From: Candidatus Poribacteria bacterium
GTDB lineage: Bacteria > Poribacteria > WGA-4E > WGA-3G
Direction: 5' to 3'
DNA: 64,000 nucleotides
Assembly (NCBI GenBank): GCA_022825665.1
Contig: JAJDWI010000004.1
Coordinates: 1-64,000 of the forward strand
The notes under the pieces are model-generated. The model had not been told where the DNA came from, searched no databases, and saw only the letters and a program-made list of their open reading frames with translations. Below are positions 18,344 through 28,963 of the stretch, in pieces. The position numbers were made by a program, and so were the translations under genes. How positions within the stretch are numbered: position 1 is the first letter of the stretch; every line of letters starts with the position of its first letter.

Positions 18344-19027
18344 ATGGAAACCGAAGAAAAAAGAGTGTGGGAAAACGACTCAGAACTTTTTGAAATGATG
18401 GAAGATCAGTTATATGCTGCAGTAATTTCAGATGCTTTAGATGCAGCTGGTTTTCGTGAACAGGTTCTGCGTCACACCATTCGCCCATTGCTTCCAGAAA
18501 CGGTTGTTGTCGGTCGTGCAATGCCAGTACTGTGCCTTGATGTGTATGAAATACCTGATGAACCGTACCAACAAGAAATTGCAGCCGTCGACAGTCTAAA
18601 ACAGAACGATGTTATTATTTGCTCAACGAACGGCAGTACGCGTATCTGCTTTTGGGGTGAACTTCTTTCAACAGCAGCACAAGCGCGTGGGGCACGTGGG
18701 GCAGTGATTGATGGTTTCATCCGTGATATTCGCAAGATTGTTGCAATGCGATTTCCGATATTTACGACCGGATTGTCCCCTGTGGATTCTAACGGACGCG
18801 GAGAAGTAGTAGCATACAACGTTCCGATAGAATGTGGTGGTGTCACAGTAAATCCTGGTGATATCGTGTTCGGTGATGCTGATGGTGTTGTCATTATACC
18901 ACAATCCGTTGAACAGCAAGTGATAGAAGCTGCTTTAGAAAAGGTACAAGGTGAAAACCAAACCCGAGACGCACTCCGGGAAGGGGCAACACTAAGAGAA
19001 ATATACGACAAATATGGAATTCTGTAA
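18344..19027 (+). CDS. RraA-family protein (4-hydroxy-4-methyl-2-oxoglutarate aldolase-like)
   Basis: The 227-aa protein carries the RraA/HMG-aldolase core: YAAVISDALDAAGF, ALPV-type strand, WGELLSTAAQARGARGAVIDG followed by G-x-x-RD (FIRDI), and NVPIECGGVTVNPGDIVFGDADGVV. In the aldolase branch, the G-x-R-D/G-x-D residues bind a divalent metal and pyruvate product, and those are present here. RraA proper inhibits RNase E but is shorter (~160 aa); the extra N-terminal ~60 residues here match the dehydratase/aldolase-like members. It may act on 2-oxo sugar acids together with the nearby xylonate dehydratase, which is inference from proximity. Confidence 0.82.
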   Translation: METEEKRVWENDSELFEMMEDQLYAAVISDALDAAGFREQVLRHTIRPLLPETVVVGRAMPVLCLDVYEIPDEPYQQEIAAVDSLKQNDVIICSTNGSTRICFWGELLSTAAQARGARGAVIDGFIRDIRKIVAMRFPIFTTGLSPVDSNGRGEVVAYNVPIECGGVTVNPGDIVFGDADGVVIIPQSVEQQVIEAALEKVQGENQTRDALREGATLREIYDKYGIL

Positions 19028-19066
19028 CGCATACAGTGTGTTCTTATCTTTTTTAAGGAGAAATAG

Positions 19067-19396
19067 GTGATTTACGAATTACGGACGTATCAGGTCGTAC
19101 CGGGAAAAATGAAAAATCTCAATGACCGATTTGCAAATATAACGTTGCCATTGTTTAAAAAATATGATATGAAAGTTATCGGATTTTGGGAGACAGCTAT
19201 CGGTGAAGCAACAACAACGGAATTAGTTTACCTGCTTGCTTTTGAAGATATGGGGCATTACCAGCGTGCATGGAATGCATTCATATCTGACCCTGAATGG
19301 CAAGCAGCAAAACGACTTACAGAAGTAGGTGGTCCATTAGTTAACATCGTAAGTAATAAAATCCTTGAACCGACCGATTATTCACCTTTGCAATGA
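19067..19396 (+). CDS. NIPSNAP-family protein
   Basis: The 109-aa protein is a single NIPSNAP (dimeric alpha-beta barrel) domain: MIYELRTYQVVPGKM at the start, then IGFWET and VYLLAFEDMGHYQRAWNAF, and KRLTEVGGPLV. It starts with GTG, supported by AAGGAG at 8-10 bases upstream. NIPSNAP proteins in environmental bacteria are common near catabolic genes, but the biochemical role is unknown. It is the last gene before the dnaA locus and is separated from it by a weak hairpin and the dnaA promoter. Confidence 0.88.
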   Translation: MIYELRTYQVVPGKMKNLNDRFANITLPLFKKYDMKVIGFWETAIGEATTTELVYLLAFEDMGHYQRAWNAFISDPEWQAAKRLTEVGGPLVNIVSNKILEPTDYSPLQ

Positions 19397-19416
19397 GATT
19401 TTGACATTTAATTGTT

Positions 19417-19450
19417 CCTAAGAATTTATGTTGGGTTTCTTAGGTTTGTT
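19417..19450 (+). terminator. Possible terminator upstream of dnaA
   Basis: CCTAAGAA and TTCTTAGG form an 8-bp stem followed by TTTGTTTG, a modest U-tract. It could end the purE-NIPSNAP transcript before dnaA. Confidence 0.45.
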
Positions 19451-19551
19451 TGAAACAAGATTTGTAAGATTAGTCCTTCACGTTTTTTTAGAATTAATCT
19501 GAAAGCAATCCTAATTTAGAAATAATTTTGATTTAAATTTTGCCAATTAAC

Positions 19552-19580
19552 TTGAAAAAAAATTATTAAAATGCTACAAT
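19552..19580 (+). promoter_or_regulatory. Predicted dnaA promoter (extended -10)
   Basis: TTGAAA, a 17-base spacer and TACAAT, with TGC directly before the -10 (ATGCTACAAT), form an extended -10 promoter. The predicted start lies about 90 bases before the dnaA ATG. No clear DnaA box is seen within this promoter. Confidence 0.6.
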
Positions 19581-19678
19581 TTATGTCCGTGTTATTGGTA
19601 GATTTTTTAGCAATACTTTAAAACATTTTAATAATCTGACTCGTGCAATTGGCACCTTATTTTGTAAGGAACATTCCG

Positions 19679-21016
19679 ATGCAATATACCCCCGATTCCC
19701 TCTGGTTTGAAATGCTTGAGACGCTTGGTGAAACTGCCCGTAACGATATTTATCTATGCCAAGCCATCCCACGTACACTTAACGATGAGGCTTTCATCAT
19801 TGCAGTTCCTTCCGATTATACACAAGACGAAATTGAAAATAGATTTCTTAGCGATATCAATAATGTATTAGCAAAGCGAATAAGTTCGGACTGTACGTTG
19901 GAAATTTCTGTAGATCCTTCGCTTGCCGTAGTTCCTGAGTTTGAACAAACTGAACCTAATCCCGAAGATAATACTCCCCAAACAACAGGATTGAATCCGA
20001 ACTATATTTTTGACAATTTTGTTGTTGGTAGGAGCAATAGGATATGTCACGCGACTGCCTACGCTGCATCTCAAGACCTTGGCGGAGAGTACAATCCACT
20101 TTTTATATATGGAGGTGTAGGACTCGGAAAAACACATCTCCTTCATGCTATCGGTAATTGTGTTCAAGAGGCAGACCCAAAAAGGAAAGTACTTTACGTT
20201 ACATCTGAAACGTTTATGAATGAATATATTGATTCAATAATGAACCGGACTTCTTCCCAAGGATTTCGCTCAAAATACCGAACAACCGATCTTCTACTAA
20301 TTGATGACATTCAATTTTTACAAAGAAAAGAAGGCACACAAGAGGAATTCTTTAATACGTTCAACGAATTATATAAAAGGTCTAATCAAATTGTGATGAC
20401 GAGTGACAGATCTCCGGATATGCTTGAGAACTTAGAAGAAAGACTCAGTTCACGTTTTGAATGGGGAATGGTGGCAGAAATTGATAAACCGAATTATGAA
20501 CTTCGACTTTCAATACTGCGACAGAAATGTGAAGACCAAGGTTTTTCTAATATTCCAAGTGAAGTGCTTAACTATATTGCTGAGATAGTGACAGCAAACA
20601 TACGTCAATTAGAGGGGACACTGGTTACTCTGAAAGCACGTGCCTCCCTCCTTGATGAAGAATTAACTATTGACCTTGCCCGTAGCGTCTTAAACGATAC
20701 ACCTACGACTATAACAGGTGGATCACGAAAAAAATCGGTTACACCAGAAGTTATACAAGAACTTGTTGCTACACATTTCCAACTAAACAATGGCGATTTA
20801 ACATCGGCAAAACGGACAAAAGTCCTTGTTTATCCTCGTCAAATTGCAATGTATCTTTGTAGGGAACATACGCAACTTTCTCTAACAGATATTGCTGAAG
20901 TTTTCAATAGACAAAACCATAGAACCATTACATACGCTTGTGAACAGATTGAAAAACTACTTGAAGAGGATGAAACAAAAAAGATTATACAACACCTAAC
21001 TGCCGAATTGGCGTAA
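19679..21016 (+). CDS. dnaA: Chromosomal replication initiator protein DnaA
   Basis: DnaA binds origin DNA, oligomerises with ATP and opens the duplex. The 445-aa protein has domain I (about 1-80), a short linker, then the AAA+ domain with Walker A GGVGLGKTH (about 144-152), Walker B LLIDDIQFL, and sensor/arginine-finger segment SRFEWG. The C-terminal DNA-binding domain ends with LSLTDIAEVFNRQNHRTITYA, the DnaA signature. The start is ATG (MQYTPDS) with TAAGGA 8 bases upstream; an in-frame GTG 36 bases earlier has no ribosome site. The R/K-H-R-T box-reading loop is intact, which is relevant because the adjacent origin boxes are atypical. Confidence 0.97.
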   Translation: MQYTPDSLWFEMLETLGETARNDIYLCQAIPRTLNDEAFIIAVPSDYTQDEIENRFLSDINNVLAKRISSDCTLEISVDPSLAVVPEFEQTEPNPEDNTPQTTGLNPNYIFDNFVVGRSNRICHATAYAASQDLGGEYNPLFIYGGVGLGKTHLLHAIGNCVQEADPKRKVLYVTSETFMNEYIDSIMNRTSSQGFRSKYRTTDLLLIDDIQFLQRKEGTQEEFFNTFNELYKRSNQIVMTSDRSPDMLENLEERLSSRFEWGMVAEIDKPNYELRLSILRQKCEDQGFSNIPSEVLNYIAEIVTANIRQLEGTLVTLKARASLLDEELTIDLARSVLNDTPTTITGGSRKKSVTPEVIQELVATHFQLNNGDLTSAKRTKVLVYPRQIAMYLCREHTQLSLTDIAEVFNRQNHRTITYACEQIEKLLEEDETKKIIQHLTAELA

Positions 21017-21403
21017 AATTCAGGTAGAAAAACCTTATCTACACACGATTCATGCGAGTTATTATCAATAATTGATAATAACTTGATAATAACTTGATAA
21101 TAACTTCCAATCTTTGCTAATAAATTGCTAATAACTTTTCTATTAATTTGTCGCGTTGATAATATGATAATAACTCCATAAGTTATTATCAAGTTATTAT
21201 CAGCCACCAAACCATTCCCAAACAAGGTTAAAAGCAGTTATTAACATATTATCACACCCTACTACTACTACTAAGGTACAATTTAAATTTTTATTTGGTA
21301 CTTAATAATATAATAAGAGTATGTGAATACTTATTAAATATATAAGAATTTATAGCAAACAACCTATAAAATATTATGGCAGAAAGAACATGGAAAGGTT
21401 CAG
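21017..21403. other. oriC: Replication origin (oriC) with DnaA-box array, DnaA-trio and AT-rich unwinding region
   Basis: This 387-base gap between dnaA and recF has the order expected of a basal unwinding system. TTATCTACA (21035-21043) is one base from the consensus DnaA box TTATCCACA. Nine-mers TTATTATCA or its complement occur at 21059, 21073, 21084, 21095, 21165, 21183 and 21194, several at an exact 11-base period, with variants TGCTAATAA at 21115 and 21126 and TTATTAACA at 21238. CTACTACTACTACTA (21259-21273) is five DnaA-trio units, followed by an AT-rich stretch to about 21370. The order boxes, trio, AT-rich matches Bacillus-type origins. Whether the TTATTATCA words are true DnaA boxes is inference. 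Confidence 0.85.
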
Positions 21404-22564
21404 ATGTATTTAGAACGTTTGTGTCTACGTAATTTCCGAAATTATAAAGAGTGTGATATAACGTTTCATTCACTGGTGACGTTAGTTGTTGGAAAGAATG
21501 CAATGGGAAAGACAAGTCTACTTGAATCACTCTATTTTCTTTGTACCGGTGAATCCTACCGAGCTAATTCTGCTGTTGAATTAATTCGTCATACATCTGA
21601 AGGCTTTGCTGTTATTGGTTATTTCCGTAGTGATGAAAGACAAGGAACGCATATTCGTCTTGATGCTATTAAACCTCGTCAAGGAGCTTTCCGACTAAAA
21701 ACTGATGGTGTGTTACAACGAAGACGATCTGATTGGATAGGTAAGTTTAACGTTGTTGTTTTTTCTCCAGAATCTCTGGATATTGTTAAAGGATCACCCA
21801 CATTCCGTAGACGGTGGCTTGACCTGCTTTTATCCCAACTGAATCGAGAATATTTGGAGGAACTTCAACGCTATGGTGATATTTTACAGCATCGGAATGC
21901 TTTGTTGAAGCGATTAAGTATAGGAAAGGGATCTGTCAACGAAATATCTATTTGGGATAAACTTTTGCTTGAATCTGGTGTTGCGTTGGTAGGTGCAAGA
22001 CATACTGCGTTAGTACAGTTAAGCGGTATTGTGGAGACGACACATTTGTCGTTAACGGGTGAACGAGAACGGCTTTTATTGCAATATACACCTGGACTTG
22101 ATACTCCCGGCATGGTACTTTCCGATATAACAAATCTTACGGATAGCTTTAGTGAAGCATTAGCGCGTTCACGAAGAAATGAACTGAGGAGAGGTGTAAC
22201 ACTTGTCGGACCGCATCGTGACGACTTCACGTTGGATTTGGAAACATTGAACGGAAATGAAACTCTTTCGCGTGAAACAGCGCGAACTTATGCATCCCAA
22301 GGACAGTGTAGAACTATAGCACTCGCGTTAAAACTTGCAGAATTAGAGTTTATTCGTGGGGATACAGGTGTTGCCCCTCTTTTTTTACTCGATGATGTTC
22401 TATCTGAGTTAGATGTGAAAAGACGTGAATACCTATTAGCATACCTCCAAGATATTGCTGCTCAAACCGTGATTACGGCAACTGATAAAGATGTAATGGG
22501 AGACGAACTAACAGATGTACATCTATTAGTAGTTGAGGAAGGTGTAATCATTAATGAAAATTAA
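21404..22564 (+). CDS. recF: DNA replication and repair protein RecF
   Basis: RecF is an SMC-like ATPase that helps load RecA at gaps through RecFOR. The 386-aa protein starts MYLERLCLRNFRNY, has Walker A GKNAMGKTS (about residues 29-37), the signature region (TYASQGQCRTIALALKLAE) and Walker B PLFLLDDVLSELD. Length is normal for the family. It begins immediately after the origin, where most bacteria have dnaN first; dnaN is absent from the window. The next gene, dciA, follows within 60 bases, so the two are probably co-transcribed. Confidence 0.96.
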   Translation: MYLERLCLRNFRNYKECDITFHSLVTLVVGKNAMGKTSLLESLYFLCTGESYRANSAVELIRHTSEGFAVIGYFRSDERQGTHIRLDAIKPRQGAFRLKTDGVLQRRRSDWIGKFNVVVFSPESLDIVKGSPTFRRRWLDLLLSQLNREYLEELQRYGDILQHRNALLKRLSIGKGSVNEISIWDKLLLESGVALVGARHTALVQLSGIVETTHLSLTGERERLLLQYTPGLDTPGMVLSDITNLTDSFSEALARSRRNELRRGVTLVGPHRDDFTLDLETLNGNETLSRETARTYASQGQCRTIALALKLAELEFIRGDTGVAPLFLLDDVLSELDVKRREYLLAYLQDIAAQTVITATDKDVMGDELTDVHLLVVEEGVIINEN

Positions 22565-22623
22565 ACGTTACATATAGTAAGATACTTTTTACATGGTTGG
22601 AAATTGGTTATGGTCTTATTGAG

Positions 22624-23235
22624 ATGAGACATAAGAAGACTGAAAGCGAACCTATTAGCAAGTTAGATATAAGGAACCGAAGTCCGCGCGGACGGTACCG
22701 TAGTACTGTTAAAGTTCAGGACGTTGTAGATGCTGTGATGCGTAAGCAGGAGTGGGCTGATGAACTTTTTGAGAGAACTGTTTTTGATATATGGGAGTCA
22801 GTCGTTGGTAAGGAAATAGCTGCACAGAGTGTCCCAGTTATGTTATTTTCTGGGGTTTTGCGTGTTGATGTAACGCATCAAGTTTATATTAATGAATTGT
22901 CTTTGATGAAACCTGATATCTTATCAAAACTTGAAAATCAGCTTAAAGATATATATTTACGGAAACGAAGGTTTATTCCAACAAACAAGGTAGTTGATAT
23001 CCGGTTTCGTTTTAACCCGAATATTACGGAGGAAAAAAACGGTGAAGATAGTACAAAATCTACATCAAACCAACAGCAATCGACGAACGACATTCGTAAG
23101 GATGCCAAATTCATTTCTCCTGAGATGATAGAAAAGATAGAAGCATCTGTTTCAGGAATAAGTGATTCTGAGTTACGAGATGCGTTAAAAACACTTTTTA
23201 TAACACTTAGTGGTGGTATGGAAACTACAGAATGA
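22624..23235 (+). CDS. dciA: DciA-like (DUF721) replicative helicase loader
   Basis: The 203-aa protein contains a DUF721/DciA domain in its middle: VQDVVDAVMRKQEW, VFDIWESVVGKEIAAQSVP, GVLRVDVTHQVYINELSLMKPDIL. DciA is the ancestral loader of DnaB at the origin in bacteria that lack DnaC/DnaI. The C-terminal tail (about 140-203) is polar and low complexity. The start is uncertain: ATG 22624 is used, while a TTG 27 bases upstream is also open; neither has a strong ribosome site. Its position directly after recF, between dnaA and gyrB, supports a replication role. Confidence 0.8.
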   Translation: MRHKKTESEPISKLDIRNRSPRGRYRSTVKVQDVVDAVMRKQEWADELFERTVFDIWESVVGKEIAAQSVPVMLFSGVLRVDVTHQVYINELSLMKPDILSKLENQLKDIYLRKRRFIPTNKVVDIRFRFNPNITEEKNGEDSTKSTSNQQQSTNDIRKDAKFISPEMIEKIEASVSGISDSELRDALKTLFITLSGGMETTE

Positions 23236-23303
23236 TAAGTATTTAATCAAAATTTAATCAAATATAAAATGTAACATTTTTTCACAAAATAGATATAAAT
23301 AGG

Positions 23304-23332
23304 TTGCACGGAAAAAGCAAATATGCTATAAT
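23304..23332 (+). promoter_or_regulatory. Predicted gyrB promoter (extended -10) with a long leader
   Basis: TTGCAC, a 17-base spacer and TATAAT, preceded by TGC (ATGCTATAAT), form a strong extended -10 promoter. It would give gyrB a leader of about 405 bases (23340-23744). I find no open reading frame with a ribosome site and no recognisable riboswitch in that leader; the whole 509-base gap after dciA is otherwise unassigned. Confidence 0.65.
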
Positions 23333-23738
23333 TAAATATAGAATAAACCTATTTTTATAGATAGAATTGACAGAGTTTTATTCACTTCGGATTCGATGTG
23401 AAAGTTGTTGTTGAATGATCTGAATTGCTATAATATCCCGCTTATTATAATGTTACGAAATGTAATAATTCGCAAATTAGTTTTATTGTCTAATTTGAAT
23501 GACTAACAGCAAAATCTGTCAGAAAGAAGAATGAATGAAAAGATCAAATAATCTTTCCACGTTGTTCATCCAACCTTTGCTTCATTTATTGTCCTTGCGA
23601 TTGGTAAAACCGATATCTAATCCAGGTTGTAGAGAATTTTTACCCCGTATTAACCACAACTGATAATCTATAAAATGAACCTAATGGTTGTGTTAGTGCT
23701 TCATTAATCATTTAACAGATAACTAAAATAAGGATTAA

Positions 23739-26255
<2,517 letters not shown>

Positions 26256-26457
26256 TTGAATAGAAGTTAGTTTGTTTGCACATAAGTCGGCAGAAACTAA
26301 AAGTTTATGAGGCAGAAGAAATGTCTCAACCAAGAATTTCTAAATCAACGGTATGAGTGCCATTTTGCATTCAGCTTAGTGTAGCATTAAACCAAATAAC
26401 TCTAAAGGAAGTAGTTATCAGTTAGTTTACTACCAGCAACTAATATAAGAAAGTAAC

Positions 26458-28896
26458 ATGCAAGAAGAAAACATTATCAGACGAGCAATAGAAACAGAGT
26501 TACAAACATCATACCTCACCTACGCGATGAGCGTAAATACCAACAGAGCGATTCCTGATGTAAGGGATGGTTTGAAACCGAGCGCGCGCCGTATCATCTA
26601 TGCTATGGGTGAAATTAACTTAACGAGTAGTCGTCCTTACGATAAATGTGCCGCGGTTGTTGGAGAGGTAATGAAGAATTTTCATCCGCACGGCGATGGT
26701 CCAATATACGGTACGCTCGTAGGTCTTGCTCAGGAATTTAGCACACGGTATCCTTTAATTGATGGACAAGGTAACTTTGGTTCAATAGACGATGACCCCG
26801 CTGGGGCAATGCGTTATACTGAGTGTCGACTTTCAAAGATTGCTGAAACACTCTTGACCGATATAGATAAAAATACTGTTGACTTCCAACCGAATTATAA
26901 AGAATCATTAGATGAACCTACTGTTCTGCCCGGTCTTCTACCCAATCTCCTTGTGAACGGAACTGACGGTATCGGTATAGGCTATTCAACAAAGATACCG
27001 CCCCATAACCTTAACGAAGTCGTTGATACTCTCCTACATGTGCTTGATTTTCCAGATGCTACCGTTGAGGAATTGATGGAATTCCTCCCGGGTCCAGATT
27101 TCCCAACTTCTGGTATTATCGTTGGGAAAAAGGAAATCAAAGACATGTATACTACTGGTAAAGGGAGTATGACGATACGTGCTAAAGTGCAAATTGAGCC
27201 GATAACGCACGATAAATCTCGTGGAGACCGAGAACAGATTGTAGTTACTGAAATACCTTATCAAGTTAAGAAGAATCTACTTCTCGAACAGATTGTTGAT
27301 CAGGTAGGTAAAACGATTACAGGGATTTCAGATATCCGTGACGAATCTGATGAGGAGATTCGTATCGTTATTGAGCTTAAACGTGGTGAAGTTCCTCAAG
27401 TCATCTTAAATCAACTCTACAAACACACCAAGATGCAACATTTTTTCGCTGCGAATATTCTTTGCCTTGTGGATGGTATCCCAAAAATCTTAACGCTACC
27501 AGAGATTTTGCGCTACTATCTACTCCACCGGCGAGAAGTAATCCGGCGACGTACACAGTTTGATTTAGCACGAAATGAACGCCGTGCCCGTATTTTAGAG
27601 GGATACCGTATCGCCTTGGAGAATATAGAAGAGGTGATTGACATCGTGCAAACAGCCGAAACACCGCAAGATGCATTAGAACAACTAATGTCGCAATTTG
27701 AATTCATTGATGAACAAGCAGGTGAAGTCCTATCAATGACATTACGCCAGTTAACTGGATTGGAACGCGAACGTATCAACCAAGAATACGGTCAAGTGGT
27801 TGAACGAATTGCAGAACTTCGAGCTGTTCTTGATAGTGAGGAACTTGTCACCGACATCATCAGAACGGAATTGGAAGAATTAAAAGAGGAACATGGAGAT
27901 GACCGAAGGACTGAGATCGTTTCTGAGATGAAAAGTTTTGAGATGGAAGATCTCATTGCAGACGAGGAGATGGTTGTTACACTGACACATTCCGGATACC
28001 TAAAACGGATTCCAATGGATACCTATCGCACACAAAATCGAGGTGGTGTTGGCATCAAAGGTGGTAATCCGAAAGACGGAGATTTTCTTGAACAGTTATT
28101 AATTGCAACGGCGCATCAATCTCTTCTTTTCTTTACAAACCTGGGGAAGTGCTATGTCCTGAAAGTTTTTGAGATACCGGAAGGTTCACGTCAAGCAGCG
28201 GGGCGAGCAGCGGTAAATATGTTAAAACTAAGTGACTCAGAGAATATTACTGCATTTTTACCTATCCGAGAGTTTAATGAAGAGCTCTATATCCTCATGG
28301 CAACAAAACAAGGTATTGTGAAGAAAACTTCACTTCGAGAATTTCGTAATACCCTCTCAACTGGGATCATAGCAATTAAATTAGATCCGGATGACCTTTT
28401 AATTGGCGCGCAGCTCACAGATGGAACATACAATGTCACCCTTGTTAGTCATAATGGGAATTCAATTCGCTTCAACGAAACGGATGTACGGAGTATGGGG
28501 AGACCAACACGCGGGGTACGCGGAATAAGACTCGCTGAGGAAGACTATGTTGTGGACATGGTTTGTTCCGCTGATGAAAACGATTCTCTCCTCATTGTCA
28601 CAGAAAACGGGTATGGCAAACGCACAGGACTATCAGCATATCGGTCTCAGAGACGTGGAGGTATTGGTTTAACTGCTATTAAACGCTCAAAACGTAATGG
28701 AGCAGTTGTTTCGGCAAAATTAGTTTCTGATTCTGACGAACTCGTTCTCATTAGTTCTACGGGATACGTTACACGTATGGCTGTTAGTGATGTTCGCGTG
28801 ATAGGGCGTACAACACAGGGAGTAAGACTTATGTCGTTACAAGATGACGAAACATTGGTGGATGTTGCTAAAATATCAGAAACGAATTCTGAATAA
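26458..28896 (+). CDS. gyrA: DNA gyrase subunit A
   Basis: GyrA cuts and religates DNA. The 812-aa protein has the winged-helix/tower region with catalytic Tyr120 (GAMRYTECRL) and six-blade C-terminal propeller repeats (TYRTQNRGGVGIKG, VRSMGRPTRGVRGI, AYRSQRRGGIGL). QRRGGIG stands at the GyrA-box position (consensus QRRGGKG), supporting gyrase rather than topoisomerase IV. In the quinolone region the sequence is HPHGDGPIYGT, so Gly81 and Gly85 replace the Ser83 and Asp87 equivalents that anchor the drug-Mg bridge. That predicts intrinsic fluoroquinolone insensitivity. No second type II topoisomerase is in the window. Confidence 0.95.
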   Translation: MQEENIIRRAIETELQTSYLTYAMSVNTNRAIPDVRDGLKPSARRIIYAMGEINLTSSRPYDKCAAVVGEVMKNFHPHGDGPIYGTLVGLAQEFSTRYPLIDGQGNFGSIDDDPAGAMRYTECRLSKIAETLLTDIDKNTVDFQPNYKESLDEPTVLPGLLPNLLVNGTDGIGIGYSTKIPPHNLNEVVDTLLHVLDFPDATVEELMEFLPGPDFPTSGIIVGKKEIKDMYTTGKGSMTIRAKVQIEPITHDKSRGDREQIVVTEIPYQVKKNLLLEQIVDQVGKTITGISDIRDESDEEIRIVIELKRGEVPQVILNQLYKHTKMQHFFAANILCLVDGIPKILTLPEILRYYLLHRREVIRRRTQFDLARNERRARILEGYRIALENIEEVIDIVQTAETPQDALEQLMSQFEFIDEQAGEVLSMTLRQLTGLERERINQEYGQVVERIAELRAVLDSEELVTDIIRTELEELKEEHGDDRRTEIVSEMKSFEMEDLIADEEMVVTLTHSGYLKRIPMDTYRTQNRGGVGIKGGNPKDGDFLEQLLIATAHQSLLFFTNLGKCYVLKVFEIPEGSRQAAGRAAVNMLKLSDSENITAFLPIREFNEELYILMATKQGIVKKTSLREFRNTLSTGIIAIKLDPDDLLIGAQLTDGTYNVTLVSHNGNSIRFNETDVRSMGRPTRGVRGIRLAEEDYVVDMVCSADENDSLLIVTENGYGKRTGLSAYRSQRRGGIGLTAIKRSKRNGAVVSAKLVSDSDELVLISSTGYVTRMAVSDVRVIGRTTQGVRLMSLQDDETLVDVAKISETNSE

Positions 28897-28963
28897 GGTG
28901 TATATATATACGAAAACTGCTATACAACTTATTTATTATTTGGGAACGCAAAAGGAGACGAAG

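Noticed and set aside
21057..21202. TGATAATAACT repeats as a CRISPR or plasmid iteron array
   Set aside because: Spacing is 11 bases with no spacers, and both orientations occur between dnaA and recF; an origin box array explains it better.
21017..21403. Search for a hidden or frameshifted dnaN between dnaA and recF
   Set aside because: The gap is only 387 bases, AT-rich and repeat-structured; it cannot hold a clamp gene and shows no clamp motifs.
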